Below, in pieces: positions 45,119 to 52,664 of a DNA stretch of 64,000 nt. The notes beneath the pieces were generated by a model. That model was not told where the DNA came from. It worked only from the letters and a program-made list of their open reading frames with translations, and searched no databases. Made by a program: the position numbers and the translations under genes. Within the stretch, counting starts at the first letter, position 1; the number at the start of each line of letters is the position of its first letter. The stretch lies in the NCBI RefSeq assembly GCF_023337795.1, contig NZ_JALIRS010000005.1, positions 124,001 through 188,000 on the forward strand, written 5' to 3'. Source of the DNA: Lysinibacillus sp. BPa_S21. Lineage in GTDB: Bacteria; Bacillota; Bacilli; Bacillales_A; Planococcaceae.

Positions 45119-46018
45119 TCACCTGAGTTTATACGTGTTATCAGGAAATAGTGTCACAACCACACCATCCGTATTATTGCCCGATACCTCAAAACGAAGA
45201 TTTGCTGGCACATTAATAGTGGTATTTTCTGTAACAGGATAATATATGACCTCATATTTTTGACCATTTATAGTAGCAGAAATATGTTTTTCTTCTTTTA
45301 GATAGTCTAAATATTCCTCTAAAACATAATTCTTTTCTTTCATAATCGCACTATGCGGTAAACCGACATAGCGGATATGCCATGGTTCATTCATAATTCC
45401 CGTTATGTCCGTTTTATCCTTTGGATAACGTAGAGTAAACCCGTATTTCCAAGCGTTCTCTGCAATCCACTCTCCCTCAGGTGCTACCTCCATCTTCCCT
45501 TGGGTACTTCCCACATCAAGCGATAAACCTAAATTGTGTTCGCTGTAGCCTGCTGGCAAGGCACGAATGGAACCCATTTCTTTATAAAGTTTAGATTGCT
45601 CTTTAAATCCTCGAAAACCACTCGTAATTAAAAAACTAGAAACTTCATCTTCTTCCGCATCAAGAACCATATCCGAAAATTTCCTTGCTATATCTTCTGA
45701 TAAATATGTTTCGCTATTAAACAATCTGTATCCTTTTACCAATTCTTTGCGAGCATTTAAATTGATTACATCTGATTTTATACTTTCATTGTGAACTGGG
45801 TACTTATTGTTGACCAAAAGTAAATTTCCTTGAAAAATTTGTTCTACTGGAATTTCTACTTTTGTTATATTTCCAGAAGAAAACTTACCCTCCACTACAC
45901 CATTCTCATTATTGGCATTTCCTATTACACCTTTTTCCTCTTGAAAAAACGGTACTATCTTAAAGGCTGTCACACCCAAACATATTGAAAAAATTAATAA
46001 AAAGCCCCACTTTTTCAT
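45119..46018 (-). CDS. M15B D-Ala-D-Ala carboxypeptidase (VanY-like)
   Basis: 299 residues with an N-terminal membrane anchor (about 5-22). Active-site motifs: SGFRGFKEQ, GYSEHNLGLSLDVGS (Zn His and Asp), and EPWHIRYVG (catalytic Glu and Zn His). It trims the terminal D-Ala of cell-wall precursors outside the membrane. The extra 40-residue tail is beta-rich. It shares an island unit with VanZ, a combination known from glycopeptide-resistance clusters, but VanH/A/X are absent, so resistance is not implied. Confidence 0.9.
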   Translation of the reverse strand: MKKWGFLLIFSICLGVTAFKIVPFFQEEKGVIGNANNENGVVEGKFSSGNITKVEIPVEQIFQGNLLLVNNKYPVHNESIKSDVINLNARKELVKGYRLFNSETYLSEDIARKFSDMVLDAEEDEVSSFLITSGFRGFKEQSKLYKEMGSIRALPAGYSEHNLGLSLDVGSTQGKMEVAPEGEWIAENAWKYGFTLRYPKDKTDITGIMNEPWHIRYVGLPHSAIMKEKNYVLEEYLDYLKEEKHISATINGQKYEVIYYPVTENTTINVPANLRFEVSGNNTDGVVVTLFPDNTYKLR

Positions 46019-46248
46019 TCTTAACTTCTCCCTTATTCTTCTTTACTTAAAAGATTATAAGTAAAACTAATTAAGAAAAAGGTAGGATGAATCTTAAGTT
46101 TTTCTTAAATTATTTACTTAAAATATGATGCTATCTTAACTATTTTGTTTACTTACCTCTTGTTGAAATAAAACCATCAAATCAACTATTTCGAAAACAA
46201 TTTCTATGTTAAAATTAACTTCAATATGCACCTAAAAATACTCTTTTC

Positions 46249-46276
46249 TTCAACTAAACTCCACCGTCAGTTCAAA
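46249..46276 (+). repeat. Island dyad element I
   Basis: TTCAACTAAAC (46249-46259) and CGTCAGTTCAAA (46265-46276) around TCCAC, same orientation as the others. Confidence 0.7.
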
Positions 46277-46371
46277 ACAGCTAGGTTTGCTTTGCTAAAA
46301 CTAATGGAAATCATTAGCTTTTTTTATCCACTATCTGATGCAAAATGGATCTCTGTGATATTTATGACGAC

Positions 46372-46470
46372 GACGTACCGTACCAAACGTCAACAAAGGA
46401 ATATTTTTAAATACATAAAAAACCAATGCTATATTCATAACATTTCTTTCATTTAAAACCTTAAAAAAGG
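46372..46470 (+). repeat. Junction-like repeat R3
   Basis: GACGTACCG then AAACGTCAACAAAGGAATA and AAATACATAAA, CAATGCTATATTCATAACA follow the same order as R1 and R2. The core is degenerate (GACGTAC) and the terminator part is missing after about 46470. Confidence 0.7.
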
Positions 46471-46674
46471 TGATTCATTTTTTCACCAAAATCCTTAGAC
46501 ATAAGTTCATCAAAAAGGTCCCCATCTCACCGTTGGACCTTACCCTTCTTCTGTTATGTTTCTTAGAATTTAGGGTATTACCTTTATTTATCAATTTATT
46601 AGATGATTTCTAGAAAAGCAAAAAAACTCTTAAGGATAAGACCCAAAGAGGTTAAATAAATTTGTTGTCTGTTT

Positions 46675-46893
46675 TTATTGAGTGTCTTCATCACCTTTGC
46701 ACTCCAAAATATCACCTGGCTGACAGTGCAAAGTCCTACATATCGCTTCTAAAGTTGAAAAACGAACCGCTTTTGCTTTCCCATTTTTCAGAATAGAAAG
46801 ATTCGCCATAGTAATTCCAACCTTTTCCGAAAGCTCCGTTACGCTCATTTTTCGTTTTGCTAACATCACATCAATATTAATAATAATTGCCAT
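46675..46893 (-). CDS. Small XRE-family regulator (YozG-like)
   Basis: 72 residues from ATG 46893 after GAGGTGG. A single Cro/C1-type HTH: LAKRKMSVTELSEKVGITMA with LKNGKAKAVRFSTLEAIC and CQPGDILE. Such mini-regulators are commonly paired with a DUF2975 membrane protein, as here, where it follows with a 10-bp gap. Confidence 0.9.
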   Translation of the reverse strand: MAIIINIDVMLAKRKMSVTELSEKVGITMANLSILKNGKAKAVRFSTLEAICRTLHCQPGDILECKGDEDTQ

Positions 46894-46903
46894 ATCATCC
46901 ACC

Positions 46904-47389
46904 TCAGACCGTCAAATCGTTTTCTGATTTTATATTAATCGCTTCTTGTAGAAGTCGTTGGAGGATAGCAGCAAAAACGGCGATAATTAACGAAGCAAAA
47001 ATGATGATGAGTCCCATTATTCCAATAGGAGGGTCAACTTCCTTTGCTATAAAATGGAAGAGTGGCAAACCTAATATATACAAGCCACTGATTATAATCG
47101 CACAGCACTTTATGTTCTTTAACGCCTTTACAGATAATTCCGAGAACGCTGTGTTCCAGTCAATGTACCGTAAAAGATTAAAAGCCTGATAGAGAGCAAA
47201 GTAAAAAGCCACAGCCGATCCATACATCACGATGAAAATGAGATATTTCATTAGGGAAAAATGTGGATATAATCTTGATGCGAAATTAGCCATATTGGGT
47301 ACTAAAAATATACATAAAGCAAGAACTGCAATTCCAGCCAGAAAAATAATTACCTTTAAGAAAATTGTTGAACCTCGTTTAACATTCAT
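46904..47389 (-). CDS. DUF2975 membrane protein
   Basis: 161 residues from ATG 47389 after GAGGTG. Four TM segments (about 11-32, 48-70, 100-120 and 127-150) and the position directly before a small XRE gene identify the DUF2975 family. Function unknown; the pair is widespread in Firmicutes. Confidence 0.85.
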   Translation of the reverse strand: MNVKRGSTIFLKVIIFLAGIAVLALCIFLVPNMANFASRLYPHFSLMKYLIFIVMYGSAVAFYFALYQAFNLLRYIDWNTAFSELSVKALKNIKCCAIIISGLYILGLPLFHFIAKEVDPPIGIMGLIIIFASLIIAVFAAILQRLLQEAINIKSENDLTV

Positions 47390-47547
47390 ATTAAGCACCT
47401 CACTTATTTATAAATTTAACATATTATTTATCGTTTAGCGATAAATTTGTATTGTTTTTTATTATATTATTGTTATTTATATATCCTTTTAATTTTGATA
47501 TTCATTAAAAAATTCACAATAAAAAACTCGAACCATAACTTATTTTT

Positions 47548-47590
47548 GGGGGAATGTATTTTGTTAATGTCAAAAGCATGGGAAACATAA
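47548..47590 (+). pseudogene. 5' stub of a second tyrosine recombinase copy
   Basis: GGGGGAATG followed by TTGTTAATGTCAAAAGCATG (TTG at 47561) matches the start of the recombinase at 40698-40730. It reads MLMSKAWET and stops. The similarity ends immediately after, so only the ribosome site and the first seven codons remain. It also supports TTG as the recombinase start. Confidence 0.7.
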
Positions 47591-47997
47591 GGTTTTTCCT
47601 TATTTGGTTGTTGTGTTGGTTGACCTTCACAGCCTCCCTCAATTGTTACTCATGGTCACTTTCATCCGAGTGACCCTTTTTTAGTTTCTTTATTCATATT
47701 GTTCATTAGTTTACTGTAGCGTGTGACAACGCTACGGCTTTTTTATTTTAATTCTATTTCACAGACAGTTCACTATACAAACATAGCTATCACATCATAA
47801 TAATAGTAAGGTAAAGCTAATTTAGCCTTACACCTCCGTAACTTTTTACTAAGGGTCACTCCTATCCCAAGTGACCCTTTTTTTATGGTCTTATCTCACA
47901 AAAATATATTTTGTAATGCCTATAGCTGAATGGTTTACCCCCCCATCTTCTTCTTTGCAGACAACATATTATAGAATGTAAAAAGGAGGTGTTATTT
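47591..47997. other. Island spacer with repeated terminator-like blocks
   Basis: Contains GTTGACC then TCACAGCCTCCCTCA, also present at 50398-50425, hairpins around GGTCACT and AGTGACCC (47656-47683; 47853-47880) with T-runs, and GTTCATTAGTTTACTGTAGC (compare 43552). No gene. Confidence 0.55.
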
Positions 47998-48147
47998 ATG
48001 GGATACTATGGTGGAAATGTTGGTGGCATTAATAACTGCGGCTATTACGGCGGCGGTTATGGTAGCGGTTCATCATTTGCCTTAATTGTTGTACTATTTA
48101 TACTTCTAATTATTATCGGTGCTACTTTCATGAATACAGGGTATTAA
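47998..48147 (+). CDS. YjcZ-family sporulation peptide
   Basis: 49 residues from ATG 47998 after AAAGGAGG. A Gly/Tyr-rich start (GYYGGNVGG, YYGGGYGSG) and one C-terminal membrane segment SFALIVVLFILLIIIGATF are typical of the YjcZ/TIGR01732 family of small, often spore-associated, membrane peptides. Stand-alone island unit. Confidence 0.88.
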   Translation: MGYYGGNVGGINNCGYYGGGYGSGSSFALIVVLFILLIIIGATFMNTGY

Positions 48148-48364
48148 CATTTCCGATTTAAGGGCCGCCAATCAGCCTGGTGACCCTTTTATAGTTACTT
48201 TACTCAAAAGTACCCTATAGGATAGACTTCGATCTAGAAATGGAATGGCTTATTACAAGTATTGAAAATATAAAATTCAATATTCTCCACTCACCCTCCT
48301 TATTGTCCAAACAATTGAATTCTATATGAATAAAATATTATATAGAATAGGAGGTGAATATAAA

Positions 48365-48754
48365 TTGGCATCATTTGAAATTGGAGCGAGAAGTCTTTTC
48401 AATTTTCGAAACGAACGCTTTTTCCTATTAGTTGAAGATGAAATTACAATTCCAGATAAAGGTGTGGAGATTGATCCAGTTAATATCTATGAGATTGACC
48501 AACAAACTTTCAATTTTATCAAAGATGAAGGAGATACTCCTGTAGTTGTACCACGTTTTAACCTTCCTCCTATACCACCTGGATTTAAATTAGAACGCAA
48601 ATGTATTTTTACAGTCGATAATTCATACTTTGTAATCTATGATTTAGAAAATGGCACTGATAACAATGTTATTTTAAGAATCAGTGCAGCTTTATTTAAC
48701 TCCTTGAGAAATTCTGGTGTTCGTGAATGTATTCCTCAAGATTTCATTAATTAG
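48365..48754 (+). CDS. Uncharacterised 129-residue protein
   Basis: TTG 48365 follows AGGAGGTG with good spacing; an ATG at 48326 in the same frame lacks a ribosome site. The product (starting ASFEIGARSLFNFRNERFF) is beta-rich with a Pro-rich middle (VPRFNLPPIPPGF) and no membrane segment. No family recognised; the YjcZ neighbour hints at a spore link, nothing more. A weak hairpin with T-run follows near 48813-48845. Confidence 0.65.
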   Translation: MASFEIGARSLFNFRNERFFLLVEDEITIPDKGVEIDPVNIYEIDQQTFNFIKDEGDTPVVVPRFNLPPIPPGFKLERKCIFTVDNSYFVIYDLENGTDNNVILRISAALFNSLRNSGVRECIPQDFIN

Positions 48755-48967
48755 ACGGGTATTGTTATATATCCCTTCAATAATATTTTTATTTACCAAA
48801 CAACTGTACAAAAACAAGTGATCAATTTTATTGGTTGCTTGTTTTTTATTTTGAAGGTATTTACGCATGTTTAACACTTCAGTACACAGTTTACAAATAA
48901 CACACTCGATGTTGCCCTTGTTTTGATATAGCTTTTCATTTGTGCTGTCGTCATATACTGCAAACAT
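48692..48967 (-). CDS. Possible small Cys-containing protein
   Basis: 91 residues from ATG 48967 with GAAGG upstream. The start (FAVYDDSTNEKLYQNKGN, then CVICKLCTEVLNMRKYLQ) has a CxxC pair and looks protein-like. The C-terminal third overlaps the previous gene tail to tail, and a terminator for that gene lies inside. Weak call. Confidence 0.3.
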   Translation of the reverse strand: MFAVYDDSTNEKLYQNKGNIECVICKLCTEVLNMRKYLQNKKQATNKIDHLFLYSCLVNKNIIEGIYNNTRLINEILRNTFTNTRISQGVK

Positions 48968-49074
48968 ATTTTCTTACCTTCTTTCTGACACGATTCTTAA
49001 ATTGTTCATTAGTTTTTATTTCCCTTTTTACTTAGCTAACTTATACATCATAGTAACGAAAGGGAAGGTTTTCA

Positions 49075-49391
49075 ATGAACAACAGTTTAATATCAAAATT
49101 AAAAGTATTTGCAAAAAAATTAAAACAAAATTTATTCCTACTTTATCTGTCTTATAAAGATCCCAGAACACCTGGTATGCAAAGCTTTTGGCTATGCTTG
49201 TAGTTGCATATGCTTTTAGCCCTATAGACTTAATCCCAGATTTTATACCTGTTCTAGGGTATCTTGATGATTTGATAATTGTTGTCATGGGTGTGTCAAC
49301 TAGAGAAGATATTGGATTAATGTATGGTCAAATCCATACAGCAAAAGCTCAACTTGACGCTAAAATACTACGCCATTACATGATTATCTAA
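49075..49391 (+). pseudogene. Frameshifted YkvA/DUF1232 protein
   Basis: ATG 49075 after GGGAAGG gives a basic amphipathic start and [14 protein letters not shown]. There one T seems to be missing (near 49172), and frame zero stops at 49201. The +1-shifted frame reads [11 protein letters not shown] then [20 protein letters not shown] and [10 protein letters not shown] to TAA at 49391, the DUF1232 core. Restoring one base would give a full-length membrane protein of about 106 residues. Confidence 0.75.
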
Positions 49392-49480
49392 AAAGTAAAA
49401 ATGATTTATCTGACTAACCTTCTCCTGTATTTTGACGCACAATTTCGGAGTACCGAAAGCCATCAAATTTTAGAGTGAAT
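49386..49480 (+). repeat. Junction-like repeat R4 and its upstream partner
   Basis: ATTATCTAAAAAGTAAAAAT, then GACTAACCTTCTCC, then core GGAGTAC (49447-49453) and CGAAAGCCATCAAA. The first part recurs at 50481-50515 before the right island junction, and the core part parallels R2. Confidence 0.65.
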
Positions 49481-49584
49481 ACTAAAAAAATATGTAGAGT
49501 CAATTGCTATGAATACATTCTGATGAATAAACTGTTTCCATCAGAATTCTCCCATTCATAACAATTGTTTATTTGTAAACATTA

Positions 49585-49899
49585 TTATTTTGATGAATTA
49601 CCACTTGAAGAGTTAATGGCTGTATTTTGTAATGATTGATTCATTTGTTGTGAAGATTGGTTTGCTTGTTGTTGAGGTTGCTTCGACTGTTGTGAAGTTT
49701 GGTTCATCTGTTGTAAAGGCTGAGACATTTGCTGCAATGGTTGTGCCATTTGTTGTATTGGCTGCATCATTTGTTGAGCATTCTGTAGATTTAATTTATT
49801 CGAAATATTTTTTGTGAACCGTTGAAGAGTCCCATTTTGAAATCCTCTAGCTACTCCCAAAATAACGGCTCCAATTACACCCCATGTTAGAAATCTCAC
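49585..49899 (-). CDS. Gln-rich low-complexity protein
   Basis: 104 residues from ATG 49899 after AAGGAGG. A hydrophobic start (FLTWGVIGAVILGVARG) precedes about 70 residues dominated by Gln, Met, Asn and Ser in QQM repeats. Probably membrane-anchored; no family recognised. Codons are normal for the region. Confidence 0.65.
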   Translation of the reverse strand: MRFLTWGVIGAVILGVARGFQNGTLQRFTKNISNKLNLQNAQQMMQPIQQMAQPLQQMSQPLQQMNQTSQQSKQPQQQANQSSQQMNQSLQNTAINSSSGNSSK

Positions 49900-50625
49900 T
49901 AATAAAAGCCTCCTTTCTTAAGGCAAAATATTTAAACACGTTTAGTATTGGAAATCAAGCTAATACTATACCTGAACATTTTTGGGATTATTATTATGTA
50001 TCAACATAGTTCCTACATAAAAAATGAAGTTGCTCCACGTATTCAAAATGATCTATTCTCCCTACGTATAAAATAAATTTGATACAAACATACTTAATAA
50101 TATGTAATTCCCTTCAGCCGCTATAAATTGCTCATGACTAAACCCACATAACTCCGAGCATTTATAGTAGCTATTCTTATTTCTACCATTCAATCAAATT
50201 TGATAGCCAACCTGTAGCATTGCATCGCCCCAAGTTGTTTTGCAGAACGCTATCCCACTATTACATAATCAGCCTTCCAAACATTTTTCTGAGCTTTAGG
50301 GTGTGATGATGCGGCTTTTTTAATGTATAGGTAACCTTAATTTGCATACATTAAAATTGAGTGTATCGTACGCACTTAACTCGGTTGTGGCGTTAGTTGA
50401 CCGTCACAGCCTCCCTCATTAAGATCACTTCACTCAGTGACCTTTTTTAAGGTTGGTTAGTGCCACCGCCATTACATGCAGATTATCTAGAAAAGTAAAA
50501 ATGATTTACCTGACAAACCGTCTCCCCAGTATTTCACTGGGGATTTTTTGTTTCCTTTTTAACTTCAAAATTATTATCGAAACCTTCTCCTGCAACTTAA
50601 AAAAGGTTCTTCGATACATGTCTTG
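49900..50625. other. Right end of the island, non-coding
   Basis: 726 bp without a supported gene. It contains the block GTTGACC-TCACAGCCTCCCTCA (50398-50425), a hairpin at CCCCAGTATTTCACTGGGG (about 50533-50551) with T-run, the R4-like partner (50481-50515), and GGTTCTTC then GATACATG leading to the junction. Confidence 0.5.
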
Positions 50626-51585
50626 GGTGTAGTGATGGCGATGAATTTATTTGGTCACGGAATTGCACTTTCTAGTGATTTTGTTATACAGGGAGCTCCG
50701 AAGCTAACTGCTGATGCTGCGGGAATTCCAGTAAGTGAGGTCATGTCTGCTAGTATCCCTCTTGTTATGACAATGGGCGTTGTGACTACGGTAGTCGCCT
50801 ATTTCTTATTACGCCGTGATATGAAGCGTGGCTCAGCGGAATTATATGCTACAAACGACACAAATGAAGACGTAGAAAGAGTCATCCCTTAAAACCTCCT
50901 AACACTCGGACAAAAACGATTTTTCGCAGTACTTATTCCAATAGCCTTTGTACTCGATGTCATCGCCATGTCTATCTTAAAATTACAAGGTGGCGATGCA
51001 ACTGCTTTAATAGGGGGCACATCTGTCTTTATACTCCTTTTGCTTTGCGTTGTAGCTCATAAAAAACAGGGGCTTGAAAAAACAACAAGCTATTTCATTC
51101 AAGGATTCCAATTCGGCTTTAAAGTGTTTGGGCCGGTTATTCCTATCGCAGCTTTTTTCTATCTAGGAGATTCCGGATTCACACAAATTATTGACGACTA
51201 CTTACCAGCCGCTTCACATGGTATCGTCAATGATCTCGGTGTGGGTCTAGCTGCGGTAGTTCCATTAACAAAGGGAATTGCCGTCGTCACTTTAGCGGTC
51301 GTTGGTGCCATTACAGGCTTAGACGGCTCTGGCTTCTCAGGTATTTCCTTAGCAGGTTCCATCGGTAGTTTGTTTGACAAAGCTATTGGTGGAAGTACTG
51401 CAACTTTGATAGCTTTAGGGCAAATAACAGCAATTTTTGTTGGCGGTGGGACATTAATTCCTTGGGCTTTGATCCCGGCTGCTGCAATTTGTAACGTTAG
51501 CCCCTTCGAACTTGCAAGGCGAAATTTATTGCCTATGGCGATTGGTCTTGTGGTGACAACCATTGTAGCGGTGTTTTTACTATAA
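50626..51585 (+). pseudogene. C-terminal half of the split permease
   Basis: Starting at the right GGTGTAG core, frame GVVMAMNLFGHGIALSSDFV continues through membrane segments to VERVIP, a TAA at 50890-50892, then in the same frame RFFAVLIPIAFVLDVIAM and on to a clean end at 51585. Reading it with the N-terminal half at 37273-37716 restores one permease. Besides the insertion, this half has a nonsense codon, so the gene is dead. Confidence 0.8.
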
Positions 51586-51591
51586 CATTGT

Positions 51592-51630
51592 AAAAGTAAG
51601 GAACTCTTTTAGTGGTTTCTTACTTTTTTC
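51592..51630 (+). terminator. Terminator below the permease remnant
   Basis: AAAAGTAAGGAAC (51592-51604) and GTTTCTTACTTTT (51615-51627), then T-run. Confidence 0.7.
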
Positions 51631-51691
51631 TTTTCCACACAACGATAATGGTATAATTTAACTATGCAAATTAGAAAGGTAGATGATTTCA

Positions 51692-52243
51692 ATGAAAGTC
51701 TCCTATTGGCGCGGGGATAAAATACTGTTAAGAGCGCCCAAATCAGAAGACATTCGTATGTTAGAAAATTCAGATGATGATATACTAAAAAACCTTGACT
51801 CCATCGCTTTTCCTCGGACAAATCAGCAAATTGAAGAATGGATCAACGAAATATCACAAGGGGCATCTACAGAGAGTGATAATTTTTACTGGATTGCAGA
51901 GGATGCTTCGAACAATGTCGTGGGGACCATTGAGGTTTCAGGATGTGATGCAAAGAATGGAACTTTTGATTATGCTATAACGGTATTTCCCTCACATAGA
52001 GGAAAAGGGTATGCAAAAGATATGATCTTAACGATTTTAAAGCACTATTTCTTTGAACTTCGCTATCAGAAAGCAACTATTTGTGTTTACTCCTTTAATG
52101 CATCATCGATAGCTCTACATAAAAAACTACGATTTGTGGAGGAAGGCCGCTTAAGAAATATGATTTATACAAATGGTACCTTTTATGACGAGGTCTATTT
52201 TGGAATGACAAAGGATGAGTTTACTAAAATACATGCTCATTAA
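51692..52243 (+). CDS. GNAT N-acetyltransferase
   Basis: 183 residues from ATG 51692 (ATG 51683 in frame is also possible; the AAAGGT site fits either poorly). Acetyl-CoA motif FPSHRGKGYAKDMILTIL and the late ASSIALHKKLRFVEEGRLR place it with the RimJ/RimL-like acetyltransferases. It lies just outside the island. Substrate unknown. Confidence 0.87.
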   Translation: MKVSYWRGDKILLRAPKSEDIRMLENSDDDILKNLDSIAFPRTNQQIEEWINEISQGASTESDNFYWIAEDASNNVVGTIEVSGCDAKNGTFDYAITVFPSHRGKGYAKDMILTILKHYFFELRYQKATICVYSFNASSIALHKKLRFVEEGRLRNMIYTNGTFYDEVYFGMTKDEFTKIHAH

Positions 52244-52248
52244 AAAGA

Positions 52249-52286
52249 GATGGCTTCTGTACATTGCAGAAGCCATCTCTTTCTTA
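52249..52286. terminator. Bidirectional 14-bp hairpin terminator
   Basis: AGAGATGGCTTCTG (52249-52262) and CAGAAGCCATCTCT (52270-52283), T residues on both sides by strand; it separates the convergent GNAT and GntR genes. Confidence 0.9.
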
Positions 52287-52664
52287 ACGCTTACTATAAT
52301 ATTTAAGCAAATTTTCTTGGAACATCTGCTGTAGTTGGTGCTCGCTAATACCTAAAACAAAAGCTTCACACATTATTTGTTCAATCTTTATAGAAATTTG
52401 TTGAAGGTCAGCCCTCTTTGCTTCAGCAGACTTATTAACAATTGCTTTTGAGTTAGGTTTTATATCGATTATCCCCTTCATTTGAAGCTCCTTATAGCTT
52501 TTATGAACCGTATGAAGATTGAGATTTGTTTGAGCCGCTAAATCACGAATGGAGGGCAATGAGTCACCATTTTTCAAATTTCCCGTCGCTATTTCAATAA
52601 GTAGTTGCTGGGTTAACTGCTGATACAAAGGAATGTTACTTTTTGGATCTATTTTTACATTCAA
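52284..52664 (-). CDS. GntR family regulator (YtrA type)
   Basis: 126 residues from TTG 52664, sharing TTGA with the stop of the upstream permease. Winged HTH (IPLYQQLTQQLLIEIATGNL; LPSIRDLAAQTNLNLHTVHKSY) plus a short helical dimer tail, the size of YtrA-type regulators that control ABC transporters. As last gene of the operon it probably regulates it. Confidence 0.9.
   Translation of the reverse strand: MNVKIDPKSNIPLYQQLTQQLLIEIATGNLKNGDSLPSIRDLAAQTNLNLHTVHKSYKELQMKGIIDIKPNSKAIVNKSAEAKRADLQQISIKIEQIMCEAFVLGISEHQLQQMFQENLLKYYSKR

Larger units (their letters stand above)
46019..46674. other. Island spacer with dyad I and repeat R3
   Basis: 656 bp without a gene. It has the VanY promoter region, dyad element I (46249-46276) and the junction-like repeat R3 (46372-46470). 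Confidence 0.5.
37710..50632. mobile_element. 12.9-kb accessory island inserted into a permease gene
   Basis: The two halves of one permease reading frame flank this segment. The word GGTGTAG occurs at both breakpoints (37710-37716 and 50626-50632), as expected for a site-specific or target-duplicating insertion. The interior carries mostly single-gene accessory units in both orientations, a broken tyrosine recombinase, a second recombinase stub, and families of repeats absent outside it. No conjugation or replication genes are present. Confidence 0.75.

Noticed and set aside
44433-46018. Complete vancomycin-resistance cluster
   Set aside because: Only VanY- and VanZ-like genes are present; VanH, VanA/B ligase and VanX are absent, and the sensor kinase at 62763 is far away and generic.
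37710-50632. Classical integron with attC sites
   Set aside because: The repeated GTTAGTT does not fit the GTTRRRY core, no IntI-type extra domain is seen in the recombinase, and some units hold two genes. Only the general logic is similar.
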